From contig NZ_JAKSYO010000037.1 in assembly GCF_022829635.1 (NCBI RefSeq), forward strand, positions 1-64,000: a DNA stretch of 64,000 nucleotides, in the 5' to 3' direction. The translations under genes and the position numbers were made by a program. Numbering within the stretch: position 1 is the first letter of the stretch; the number at the start of each line of letters is the position of its first letter. Source of the DNA: Methylobacterium sp. E-066. GTDB lineage: Bacteria; Pseudomonadota; Alphaproteobacteria; Rhizobiales; Beijerinckiaceae. Positions 34,884 through 42,619 of the stretch are shown in pieces. Under the pieces are notes generated by a model. It saw only the letters and a list, made by a program, of their open reading frames with translations, ran no database searches and was not told the DNA's origin.

Positions 34884-36509
34884 TCACAGGCCGTGAGCCC
34901 GGGCGATCATCTGTGCCGCCTGCTCTCCGATGATGGCGCACGCGGCCTGAATGTTTCCCGCCGTCACACGCGGCATGATCGAAGCATCCGCGATGCGCAG
35001 AGCGTCGATCCCGTAGACGTTCAGCGATGCATCGACCACCGAGAGGGCATCGCGGCCCATCTTGGCCGTGCAGCTCTGGTGCCAGTAGGTCACGGCGGCA
35101 TCACGGATGAAGTCTTCGAGCGCGTCTCCCTTGATGTCGCCCGGCACGGCCTCTCCGCGGACATGCGACCGAAACGCCTGAGCGTTGCCCAGCGCGCGGC
35201 ACAGTTCCACGCAGGCGACGGCCGTCGACATATCGGCGGGATCGGACATCATGTTGGCCTCGATCGCCAACGGCACCAAGGGGTCGGCACTCGTCAGCCG
35301 AAGCCGGCCTCGGCTCGCCGGGCGCGCCAGACCGGCGAACATGGTCCAGCCCTGCGCGGGCACGCCGCGCGCCGCGGTCCGATCGCTCGGCACGGGAAAT
35401 TCGACCTGGCAGAAGAGCACATCCGGCGCATCGAGCCCGGGGCGGCTCGTCCAGTACAGGGTCGCCTCGCTGCCGCTGTTACGGGGGGCGATGGGTTCGG
35501 CATACTCCCAGATGCATCCGAACGAGACGTGGTCCTGAAAATTCTGTCCGACGCCCGGCAGGTGCTGCACCACCGGGATGCCGAAGCGCGTCAGCTCCGC
35601 CTGGTCCCCGATGCCGGAATGCATCAGAACCTTGGGCGTCTGGATGGCGCCCAGCGACAGCACCACCTCGGCCCGGGCTCTGATCTCCAGGACCTGCCCG
35701 GCGCGAACCACTTCGACGCCGACCGCGCGCTGCTGCTCGAACAGGACGCGCCGCACGGTCGTGTCAGTGAGGACCGTCAGGTTGGGGCGGTCGAGCCAAG
35801 GGTGGACATAGGCCCGGTAGAGCGATTGGCGCCGGCCGTCGCGAACCAGCATGTCTGAGATCGCGGCGCCGCCCGGCCCCTCCATCATCACGCCGTTCGG
35901 ATGCGCGAACGTCGGGATGCCGACCTCGCGGGCCGCATCGAGCATCGCGTGTGCGATGGGGCTGGGATCCGAAGCGGGCTGGACCCAGACCGGTCCGGCA
36001 TCGCCGCGATACCGAGGATCGGGTGAACCCTGCCAGTTCTCGATACGACGATAGATCTGGAGGACGTTGTCGTAACTCCACCCCGCATCGCCAGCCTCTG
36101 CAGCGAAGCAGTCCCAATCACTGCGGTGTCCGCGCGCCCAGACCATCACGTTGATGCTGGAGCCGCCCCCGAGACCTTTGCCCATCGACATCGACAGGGC
36201 GCGATTGTTCAGGTGCGGGTTCGGCTGCGCCTGAAATCCCCAATCCCGCTCGCTGCCCAAGTTGGCCGGCCATTGTGCAGGGTCGAGCACCGTCTCGGCA
36301 TCGTCGCTGCCTCCGGCTTCGATCAGCAGCACGCGGAGGTCGGGATTTTCCGCGAGGCGCCGCGCCACGACCGAGCCCGAGGATCCGGCGCCGCAAATGA
36401 TGACATCGTATTGCGACCGCAGCTCGGCGACCAGGCGCTGCTGATTCTCCTGCGCGCGTCGGGATGTATCGCGGTCCTCGCGACGAGACTGGCTCATGAT
36501 AGGCAACAT
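34884..36509 (-). CDS. GMC-family oxidoreductase (choline/alcohol dehydrogenase-like)
   Basis: A 541-residue FAD enzyme. The dinucleotide motif DVIICGAGSSGSVVA is at about residues 35-49. GKGLGGGSSINVMVWARG is the GMC signature 1, and LSLGAIQTPKVLMHSGIG is signature 2. The catalytic pair is H in TYWHQSCTAKMG and N in TAGNIQAAC, as in choline dehydrogenase and alkan-1-ol dehydrogenases. It would oxidise a primary alcohol; the identity is open. ATG at 36509 (MLPIMSQSRRED) has aggag four bases upstream; MSQ at 36497 is an alternative. The frame continues far upstream without family features. Confidence 0.87.
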   Translation of the reverse strand: MLPIMSQSRREDRDTSRRAQENQQRLVAELRSQYDVIICGAGSSGSVVARRLAENPDLRVLLIEAGGSDDAETVLDPAQWPANLGSERDWGFQAQPNPHLNNRALSMSMGKGLGGGSSINVMVWARGHRSDWDCFAAEAGDAGWSYDNVLQIYRRIENWQGSPDPRYRGDAGPVWVQPASDPSPIAHAMLDAAREVGIPTFAHPNGVMMEGPGGAAISDMLVRDGRRQSLYRAYVHPWLDRPNLTVLTDTTVRRVLFEQQRAVGVEVVRAGQVLEIRARAEVVLSLGAIQTPKVLMHSGIGDQAELTRFGIPVVQHLPGVGQNFQDHVSFGCIWEYAEPIAPRNSGSEATLYWTSRPGLDAPDVLFCQVEFPVPSDRTAARGVPAQGWTMFAGLARPASRGRLRLTSADPLVPLAIEANMMSDPADMSTAVACVELCRALGNAQAFRSHVRGEAVPGDIKGDALEDFIRDAAVTYWHQSCTAKMGRDALSVVDASLNVYGIDALRIADASIMPRVTAGNIQAACAIIGEQAAQMIARAHGL

Positions 36510-36617
36510 CCTTCTCCTGCTCCGCTGCCGTTGCTGAGAAACGGTACGGTTTATCCCGCCAACACTGCGGGTCCCGCGAAAATGATCCTGATCCGCAGGA
36601 ATTCGGGTGGATGTTCC

Positions 36618-37067
36618 ATGCCTTCGACCTCCGCGACTGTGATCGTCGTCACACCGGAAGAGCGGGCTGAAGTTCACGAGGGCCTGTTCGCTTCGGCCCC
36701 CGAATGCGTTACAGAGATCTTCGCGGTTCTGCAGGCCGCGCGTCTCGTGATAGGCTCCGGTCACCCCCACGCCATTGTCGTCGATCTTGCGGACGGAGAT
36801 GCGTCTTGGTCCGGCCTTCTGCAAAGCCTCGTGGCGAACCGATCCTCGGTCACAGCCGCATTCTGGCTGTGGGAACTTCCGACCGAGCAGGACCGTCCGG
36901 AGGTTCAGCGGGCGACCTGGATCGAGTCTCCCCGAGAGGCGGTGGCGGCCATACGCCGATCGCTGGCCGATAGCCGGGCTTCGTGGGACGGCTTGGCCAG
37001 CCGGGCTGTGAGATTTGTCACGGACCCGCCGGCCGGTCAGAGGCGACACGGTGCGGCGTCATGCTGA
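36618..37067 (+). CDS. Small protein of unknown function upstream of the Crp gene
   Basis: A 149-residue predicted cytosolic protein. The first 90 residues alternate short hydrophobic strands and helices (TVIVVTPEERAEV, then HAIVVDLADGD, then AAFWLWEL), loosely like a degenerate receiver or flavodoxin-like fold, without a recognisable phosphorylation triad. I cannot assign a family. The start at ATG 36618 has ggtgg seven bases upstream. It lies 72 bp upstream of a Crp/Fnr gene in the same direction and may belong to the signalling group that follows. Confidence 0.5.
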   Translation: MPSTSATVIVVTPEERAEVHEGLFASAPECVTEIFAVLQAARLVIGSGHPHAIVVDLADGDASWSGLLQSLVANRSSVTAAFWLWELPTEQDRPEVQRATWIESPREAVAAIRRSLADSRASWDGLASRAVRFVTDPPAGQRRHGAASC

Positions 37068-37139
37068 CACGAGGCTGCGCCGCGGAGAACTTCGCGGAGC
37101 GCACACGAGCCTGGGTCGGCGCAGTCGAGAGAGGATGTC

Positions 37140-37820
37140 GTGAGCGCGCCGAACAGGCTTGTAGGGCTCCTGGCCGCCAACGCGTTCTTCGCCGAGCTGG
37201 GCCAAGACGCTCTGCAGGCCATCGCCGGCCTTTGCCGGATGCGGAGCGTTGCGCGTCACGAGATCCTCTTCCAGAAGGGGGATCCAGGCGATGCCATCTA
37301 CGCGATCCGTCGCGGGCAGATCCGCATCGCCACCGGCACCGAGGACGGCCGGTCCGTGACGCTCAACCTCCTCGGCCCGGGTGATGTCTTCGGCGAGATC
37401 GCCCTGCTCGATGGCCATGCCCGCACCGCAGAGGCCATCGCGCTCGAGGCGACGGATCTCTCCGTCATCGACCGGCGGGATTTCCTCGAACTCCTGGCGC
37501 ACGACGCGACCCTGGCGGCGCGGATCATCGGCTTCCTGTGTCGACGGTTGCGCTGGATGAGCGAGCGCATGGAAGAGGCCACGCTCCTTCCCCTCGATGC
37601 TCGGCTGGCGCGGCGTCTGGTTATGCTGTCCGAGGATTACGGCGCAGAAATCCAGGTGACACAGCAAGAGCTCGCCGCGTACGTTGGTGCGGCGCGGGAA
37701 AGCGTCAATCGCGTCCTTCAGGATTGGCGTCGATCTGGCATCATCGATCTTGGGCGCTCACGCGTGCGTGTGAAGGTCGCGCCGCGTCTGGCGGCCCTCG
37801 GCGAGCCCTCACGGATCTGA
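37140..37820 (+). CDS. Crp/Fnr-family transcriptional regulator
   Basis: A 226-residue regulator. The cyclic-nucleotide-binding domain spans about residues 12-130. The phosphate-binding cassette reads FGEIALLDGHARTAEA, with E86, R95 and T96 at the positions that hold the cyclic phosphate in Crp, so cNMP binding is credible; the Fnr cysteines are absent. The C-terminal HTH is at about 172-205 (VTQQELAAYVGAARESVNRV). The start is GTG at 37140. It lies directly upstream of a FecR protein and a nucleotide cyclase, so the receptor and the enzyme for the same messenger may be encoded together. Confidence 0.88.
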   Translation: MSAPNRLVGLLAANAFFAELGQDALQAIAGLCRMRSVARHEILFQKGDPGDAIYAIRRGQIRIATGTEDGRSVTLNLLGPGDVFGEIALLDGHARTAEAIALEATDLSVIDRRDFLELLAHDATLAARIIGFLCRRLRWMSERMEEATLLPLDARLARRLVMLSEDYGAEIQVTQQELAAYVGAARESVNRVLQDWRRSGIIDLGRSRVRVKVAPRLAALGEPSRI

Positions 37821-37842
37821 GGCGACAGAAGGGATCCACCAC

Positions 37843-38364
37843 ATGAGGCCTCTCGCGCGAGTCGCGGCCGCATTCGCGGCCGTCGTCGTCCCCGTCACCG
37901 CCGACGCCCAGACCCGCTGTACGGAATCGACCCGCTTCGACCCGCCTCTGCGGATCCTGCGATGCACCGACGGTCTCACCCTCGAAGCCGAGCGAGCGGC
38001 CCCGTTACGGCCCGTGGATCGGGATGGCGACGGGCAGCTTGAGGGGGCGGAGATCGGCGGCAGCGCCGTGCTCGTGACCCTGCCACCGCGCTCGAACACG
38101 CGCAGGGGCGGCTTCCAGATCCTCACCCCCCACGCCATCGCCTCCGTGCGCGGCACGATCTACGCCGTCGATGTGACCACCGCCAAGACGTCGGTTTTCG
38201 TGGCCCGGGGCCGCGTCGCCGTCGCGCGCCGGAACACCCCGGCCGTGGCCGTCACACTGGGCCCGGGTGAGGGCGTCGATGTCAGTGAGGATCAGGGGCC
38301 CCTGGACGTGCGACGGTGGCCGCAGGAGCGCGTCAAAAGCCTGCTCGAGCGCTTCGGGCGGTGA
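37843..38364 (+). CDS. Exported FecR-domain protein
   Basis: A 173-residue protein with a signal peptide to about residue 22 (PVTADAQ) and a FecR-like domain in the second half (ITPHAIASVRGTIYAVDVT is the typical SVRGT core; shown in part). Two cysteines in the mature N-terminus (C26, C41) could form a disulfide. Its stop overlaps the cyclase start as GTGA (38361-38364), so it is translationally coupled to it. In other bacteria FecR-domain proteins are often encoded beside CHASE2 cyclases, and it may present an envelope signal to the CHASE2 sensor; that is inference. Confidence 0.82.
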   Translation: MRPLARVAAAFAAVVVPVTADAQTRCTESTRFDPPLRILRCTDGLTLEAERAAPLRPVDRDGDGQLEGAEIGGSAVLVTLPPRSNTRRGGFQILTPHAIASVRGTIYAVDVTTAKTSVFVARGRVAVARRNTPAVAVTLGPGEGVDVSEDQGPLDVRRWPQERVKSLLERFGR

Positions 38365-40250
38365 GAGCCGCGGGTCTGAAGCCGGGGCCTGAGTCGATCC
38401 CGACCTCCCGGCGGACCAAGCGAGGCTTCGCCCTCCTCGTGTTCGTGGCCGCGCTGGGGTGGAGCGGCTGGCTCACGCACCTGCACATCGCTGGACAGGC
38501 GACGCCGCTCGATTACCTGGAGGCGGCGGCGACGGACCTACGCATGCGGCTGGCCGGCCCACGCACGCCGCCCAATGATGTCGCGATCGTCGCCATCGAC
38601 GACGCGATCGTCCGCCGGGAAGGAGGCTTTCCCGTCTCACGCGCGACGATGGCGCGGCTGATCGAAGCGATCGCCACGGCCCACCCCCGCGCGCTCGCCG
38701 TCGATGTCCTGTTCCTGGAAGACGGGCGCCAGCCGGAGGCGGATCGTGCCCTCGCCGCCGCCCTCCGCAAGCTGCCTGCCGTCCTGGCGGCGGCAGCCGT
38801 GTTCGACGAGGCCGCGAACGAGGGGGGCATCCCGGTCGCCACCGGCGTGCATCGCCCGATCCCGGCGATCGGCGCGGCCGCGCTGACGGGCCTCGTCAAC
38901 CTGTCTGAGGACGCCGCCGGCGTTCCGCGGCACCTTCCTCTCGTTGCCAGGGCGGACGATGGCGTTGCGGCCCATTTTGTCCTGCGCACAGCGGCCCTGG
39001 CCGCCCGGATCGATCCGGTCCTGACCGAGGGACAGGTACGGATCGGGCCTGCCGTCATCCGGCTCGACCTCGGCTATCATCTTCCGCTCCGTCCCTACGG
39101 GCCGCGGCGCACGATCCAGACCGTGAGCGCCGCCGCACTTCTCGATGGCACGGCTCCGGTCGCCGCTCTGGCGGACCGTATCGTCGTGATCGGCGCGACC
39201 GCACTCGGAGGCAGCGACACCTTCGCGACGGCGTTCGATCCCGTGATGCCCGGCGTCGAACTGCTCGCGACCGGCATCGCCCATCTGACCACGGGCGACG
39301 GGCTCGTGCGCGATGCGCGCGTTCGGCGGCTCGACGGGGTGGCGGCCGTGGTTCTCGCAGGCGCTGCCGTGCTCCTGATCGCGCTGGCCCCACCGCTCCC
39401 AGCAGCCATCCTCGTGATCCTCCTCCTGGCCGCCTGGCTTGCTCTGGGCACCGTCGCCTTCAGCCAGGGCATTTGGCTGAGCGCCGCCCTGCCGCTCGCA
39501 GCTGCTGGCATGCCGACGCTCCTGTGCGCGGTGGCCCGCCAGACGCTGGATCGCCGCCAGGGCCTGAGGCTCGCGCGATCGGAGCAGGCTCTGCGCCGGC
39601 TTCAACCCGCCGCGCTCGCGGAACGGCTCGCCTGGGACCCGGCCTTTCTGGCTGCACCGCTCACGCGCGAGATCCCGGTGCTCTTCATCGATCTGACCGG
39701 CTTCACCGGCCAGAGTGAGCGCCTCGGCCCGGGCCGCACCCGCACCCTCCTGAAGACGTTCCACGATCTCGTGGACGAGGCCGCATCGTCGCACAACGGT
39801 CTCGTCGTCAACTTCATGGGCGATGGCGCGATGGTCGTGTTCGGCGCGCTGGACCGCGATCCCGCGCAGGCGGAAAACGCCGTGCAGGCAGCCTGCGATC
39901 TCATCGCGCGCACCCGCGATTGGATCGAGCGCGATCCTGAACTGGCGGGCGCCGGACGTGCGCTCGACGTGCGGATCGGCGCGCATTCCGGACCGGCGAT
40001 CCTCTCGCGTCTCGGCAGCGACACCAATCAGCAGGTCACGGCGACGGGCGATACCGTCAACGTCGCGAGCCGCTTGCTGGCCGTAGCGTCGGAGGCCAAG
40101 GCTCACCTCGCCGTCAGCGCCGATCTCCTAACGGCTGCCGGCATCGTTGATCCGGGCGGCCTCTTCGACGAGCGGCAGATAGCGCCCATCCGTGGACGGT
40201 CCCAACCCATCGAGGTTTGGTTGAAGCGCGAACCTGCGCCGCTGCCGTAG
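38361..40250 (+). CDS. CHASE2-domain class III adenylate/guanylate cyclase
   Basis: A 629-residue membrane protein. TM1 is at about residues 22-40, the extracytoplasmic CHASE2 sensor at 45-315, three closely spaced TM helices at 326-390, and the class III cyclase domain at 436-575. Metal-binding aspartates are D444 (FIDLTGFTG) and D488 (FMGDGAMVVFG). The transition-state pair is N567/R571 in GDTVNVASRL, with D564 as purine determinant. The lysine usually found three residues before the GDG glycine is N485 here, which may alter base selection or activity. GTG at 38361 overlaps the FecR stop. It likely makes the cNMP sensed by the Crp protein upstream. Confidence 0.9.
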   Translation: MRAAGLKPGPESIPTSRRTKRGFALLVFVAALGWSGWLTHLHIAGQATPLDYLEAAATDLRMRLAGPRTPPNDVAIVAIDDAIVRREGGFPVSRATMARLIEAIATAHPRALAVDVLFLEDGRQPEADRALAAALRKLPAVLAAAAVFDEAANEGGIPVATGVHRPIPAIGAAALTGLVNLSEDAAGVPRHLPLVARADDGVAAHFVLRTAALAARIDPVLTEGQVRIGPAVIRLDLGYHLPLRPYGPRRTIQTVSAAALLDGTAPVAALADRIVVIGATALGGSDTFATAFDPVMPGVELLATGIAHLTTGDGLVRDARVRRLDGVAAVVLAGAAVLLIALAPPLPAAILVILLLAAWLALGTVAFSQGIWLSAALPLAAAGMPTLLCAVARQTLDRRQGLRLARSEQALRRLQPAALAERLAWDPAFLAAPLTREIPVLFIDLTGFTGQSERLGPGRTRTLLKTFHDLVDEAASSHNGLVVNFMGDGAMVVFGALDRDPAQAENAVQAACDLIARTRDWIERDPELAGAGRALDVRIGAHSGPAILSRLGSDTNQQVTATGDTVNVASRLLAVASEAKAHLAVSADLLTAAGIVDPGGLFDERQIAPIRGRSQPIEVWLKREPAPLP

Positions 40251-40345
40251 ATCCCGCTCCGCGCGCCTGGGTCTCTGTGACCGGGGTCACAGCGGCCGGC
40301 CATCGTCGGCCGCAAAGTGCTGTCACCCCAACAGGGAGAAGCACG

Positions 40346-40693
40346 ATGAAGACGATTTCGACGAAGACGATGATGGTGGCGGGTCTCGCGCTCGCGACAC
40401 TGGCCGGCGGTGCAGCCAGCGCCGACGCCCGCGGGTTCGGTCACGGCGGCTTCGGCCATCACGACGGGTTCGGCTATCATGGCGGCTTCGGCCATCGCGG
40501 ACTCGGGTACGGCCGCTTCGGGTACGGCGGGTTCGGCCACCGTCAATACTTCCACCACCGTGGCTTCCGTCGGCGCTTCGGTGGGTTCGACTGGGGTTAT
40601 CCCACGGGCAGCTACTTCCTCAGCTCGGATTTCGGGGATTGCCGCTTTGTCTACAACCCTTTGTTCTTCGGACACGAGCGCGTCTGTAGCTGA
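40346..40693 (+). CDS. Gly/His/Phe-rich secreted protein
   Basis: A 115-residue protein with a signal peptide to about residue 28 (ending SADARG). It is followed by a low-complexity stretch of repeats such as GFGHGGFGHHD and YGRFGYGGFGHRQ, then an RRRFGGFDWGY turn and a C-terminal segment with two cysteines (C99, C114). Such proteins occur in Methylobacterium and rhizobia as small exported, possibly metal-binding or cell-surface proteins; no function is known. The gggag ribosome site is seven bases upstream. A strong hairpin follows the gene. Confidence 0.72.
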   Translation: MKTISTKTMMVAGLALATLAGGAASADARGFGHGGFGHHDGFGYHGGFGHRGLGYGRFGYGGFGHRQYFHHRGFRRRFGGFDWGYPTGSYFLSSDFGDCRFVYNPLFFGHERVCS

Positions 40694-40731
40694 CCGGGCA
40701 TCCGTCCCGTTTCATTGAGCCATCGGCCAGA

Positions 40732-40767
40732 GACCGGCCGCCGCTGCACACGCAGCGGCGGCCGGTC
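40732..40767 (+). terminator. Perfect 16-bp stem-loop after the Gly-rich protein gene
   Basis: gaccggccgccgctgc (40732-40747) pairs perfectly with its complement at 40752-40767 over an acac loop. It starts 39 bp after the stop codon. No T-run follows, common for GC-rich hosts. It probably ends the cyclase/Gly-rich transcript. Confidence 0.65.
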
Positions 40768-41049
40768 GGCCCATCTCGTGACACCACCGCTTTCTGCGAC
40801 GAGGGACTAGTGACGGCACCCCCGCCCCATTCGTCCCGAAGACGCCGCGCGCATATCGCAACGCGAACCGCAAGCGCGTTAGAGGTGTGGCTCGCTCCTG
40901 CGCGGAGCGATCGCGAGTGTGTCGCCGCCCTAGCGCGTTCGCCTGAAGGCGTGCACGTGACCGTGGTGATGGTGGTTCCACCGAGGATGATGTCGGTGCC
41001 GGGATCCGGGCGCGTCACGCGGCCGGAGGCTGCGCCGGGGAGCAAGGCG

Positions 41050-42285
41050 ATGGCGGCGAAGCGGAAATCGGCGGGTGCAGCTCGGCAGGGCGAGCCCGCC
41101 ATGCGCCGCACGGCCCCTGATTTCTACGAGAGCCTGCCCCGGTTCACCGCCTTCTCCAGCCTCATGGATCCAGGCCTGTATCGCCCGCTGCCCACGACCT
41201 GGTGGCTCGGTGTGGCCGATGTCGTCGGCTCCCAGCAGCAGATCGGGCTCGGCCGCTACAAGGCGGTCAATGCGGCCGGCGCCGCCACCATCGCGGCCGT
41301 TTCGAATGCCCTCGGCCGGCGCGCGTTTCCCTTCGTCTTCGGCGGTGACGGGGCAAGCTTCGCCATTGCTCCGGAAGACGTCGACACCGCCAGAGACGCG
41401 CTGGCGGCAACGGCCGTCTGGGTCCGTGAGGCGCTGCAACTCGAGCTGCGCACCGCTCTCCTGCCGGTCGCAGCCGTGCGCGATCGCGGGCTAGACGTGC
41501 GCGTCGCGCGCTACGCGCCCAGTCCCCACGTGTCCTACGCCATGTTCAGCGGAGGCGGCCTTCCCTGGGCAGAGGCCGCCATGAAGGCCGGCGACTATGC
41601 CGTCGCGCCGGCCGAGCCCGGCAGCCAGCCTGACCTAACCGGCCTCTCCTGCCGCTGGCAGGAGATCCGTCCCCGCCACGCGTTGATGCTCTCGCTCGTG
41701 CTCGCGCCGCAGCACAGCGGCGACGCGCCGGCCTTCCGGCAACTCGTGCAGGAGATCCTGCACAGCCTGGAGATCAGTGCCGAGGTCGCACGTCCGATGC
41801 AGGATGAGGGACCGCAGATGCACGGACCGTGGGCGGGGCTGGATCTTGAACTGCGCGCCGTGCCGGGCTCTCGTAAGAGCCGGTTCTGGCGCAAGCTTCG
41901 CCTCGTGGCACGATCGATTCCGGAATACCTGATCTATCGCACAGGCTTGCGGGTAGGAGCGTTCGATCCCGCGGTGCTTCGGCACGAGATCGTCGGGAAC
42001 ACGGACTTCCGCAAATACGACGATGCGCTGCGGATGACACTGGACTGCACCGAGGTCTTCGCGGACCAGCTGGAGGCGCAGCTCGCCGCTGCAGAGGCGC
42101 AGGGGATCTGCCATTTCGGCCTGGAACGGCAATTGGCTGCGCAGTTGACCTGCATCAGCCCGCCGGTGCCCGGCAGCGGGCACATGCACTTCATCGATGG
42201 CGCTGGCGGAGGCTACGCCGCGGCCGCCGCCAGGCTGAAGGGTCGGGCGGCAAGCGTCGGGGCCGTGGTGCCGAGCAACCCGTGA
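41050..42285 (+). CDS. DUF3095 protein, nucleotide-cyclase-like
   Basis: A 411-residue cytosolic protein matching DUF3095: FYESLPRFTAFSSLMDPGLY, then TWWLGVADVVGSQQQIG, then RYKAVNAAGAATIAAVSNAL and FVFGGDGASFAI. The first aspartate (VADVVGS) and the GGDG loop are arranged like the two metal aspartates of class III cyclases and GGDEF domains, a resemblance I infer by eye. The C-terminal half has no known motif. The start could be ATG 41050 or 41101 (MRRTAPDFYE). It lies 360 bp after the Gly-rich gene and may be part of the same signalling group. Confidence 0.8.
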   Translation: MAAKRKSAGAARQGEPAMRRTAPDFYESLPRFTAFSSLMDPGLYRPLPTTWWLGVADVVGSQQQIGLGRYKAVNAAGAATIAAVSNALGRRAFPFVFGGDGASFAIAPEDVDTARDALAATAVWVREALQLELRTALLPVAAVRDRGLDVRVARYAPSPHVSYAMFSGGGLPWAEAAMKAGDYAVAPAEPGSQPDLTGLSCRWQEIRPRHALMLSLVLAPQHSGDAPAFRQLVQEILHSLEISAEVARPMQDEGPQMHGPWAGLDLELRAVPGSRKSRFWRKLRLVARSIPEYLIYRTGLRVGAFDPAVLRHEIVGNTDFRKYDDALRMTLDCTEVFADQLEAQLAAAEAQGICHFGLERQLAAQLTCISPPVPGSGHMHFIDGAGGGYAAAAARLKGRAASVGAVVPSNP

Positions 42286-42350
42286 GGGGGCTGTGAAGCG
42301 TGGCTGCTGCCGGATGAAGCGCGGGCGCTCGGGACGACCTGCCTCGAGCG

Positions 42351-42488
42351 GTGTTCAAGATCACTGTGCAGCACCGCATCAGCGAGCGTTTGGCCGATGG
42401 CGGGACCTTCGCGGTCGGCGCCAGCCTGATCCGTGCCGATGCCTGCGAGCGGCGACCGGCCGAAGGCGCGAAAATCTTCACCGTGTAG
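42351..42488 (+). pseudogene. N-terminal-domain relic of an IS1182-like transposase
   Basis: GTG 42351 to TAG 42488 encodes RISERLADGGTFAVGASLIR, then ADACERR. It matches the segment GLVGGEGFAVDASLIxADA that I remember from the DUF772-type N-terminal region of IS1182 transposases, with the first catalytic Asp of FAVDAS changed to Gly. It is too short to be functional. It is followed immediately by dispersed repeat copy 8. Confidence 0.5.
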
Positions 42489-42539
42489 GAGCTTTTCCGG
42501 CCCGGGATCTTTGCTGATGGGATGTCCGCTTCGGGGCTT

Positions 42540-42605
42540 TCTCGAAACGGGCTGAATGACCGGGATGGGCGCGGCGCCGAACGTCCGCTTCCTGGCCAAG
42601 TACCA
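42540..42605. repeat. Dispersed intergenic repeat, copy 8
   Basis: gctgaatgaccgggatgggcgc (42551-42572) then gccgaacgtccgcttcctggcc follows the left block seen at 58078 and 62956. With the transposase relic it accounts for most of the gap 42286-42619. Confidence 0.5.
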
Positions 42606-42619
42606 TGTCACTTGCAGTG

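Noticed and set aside
36510..37049. Upstream extension of the GMC oxidoreductase frame
   Set aside because: It has no GMC features, overlaps the start region of another gene, and a ribosome-binding site fits ATG 36509.
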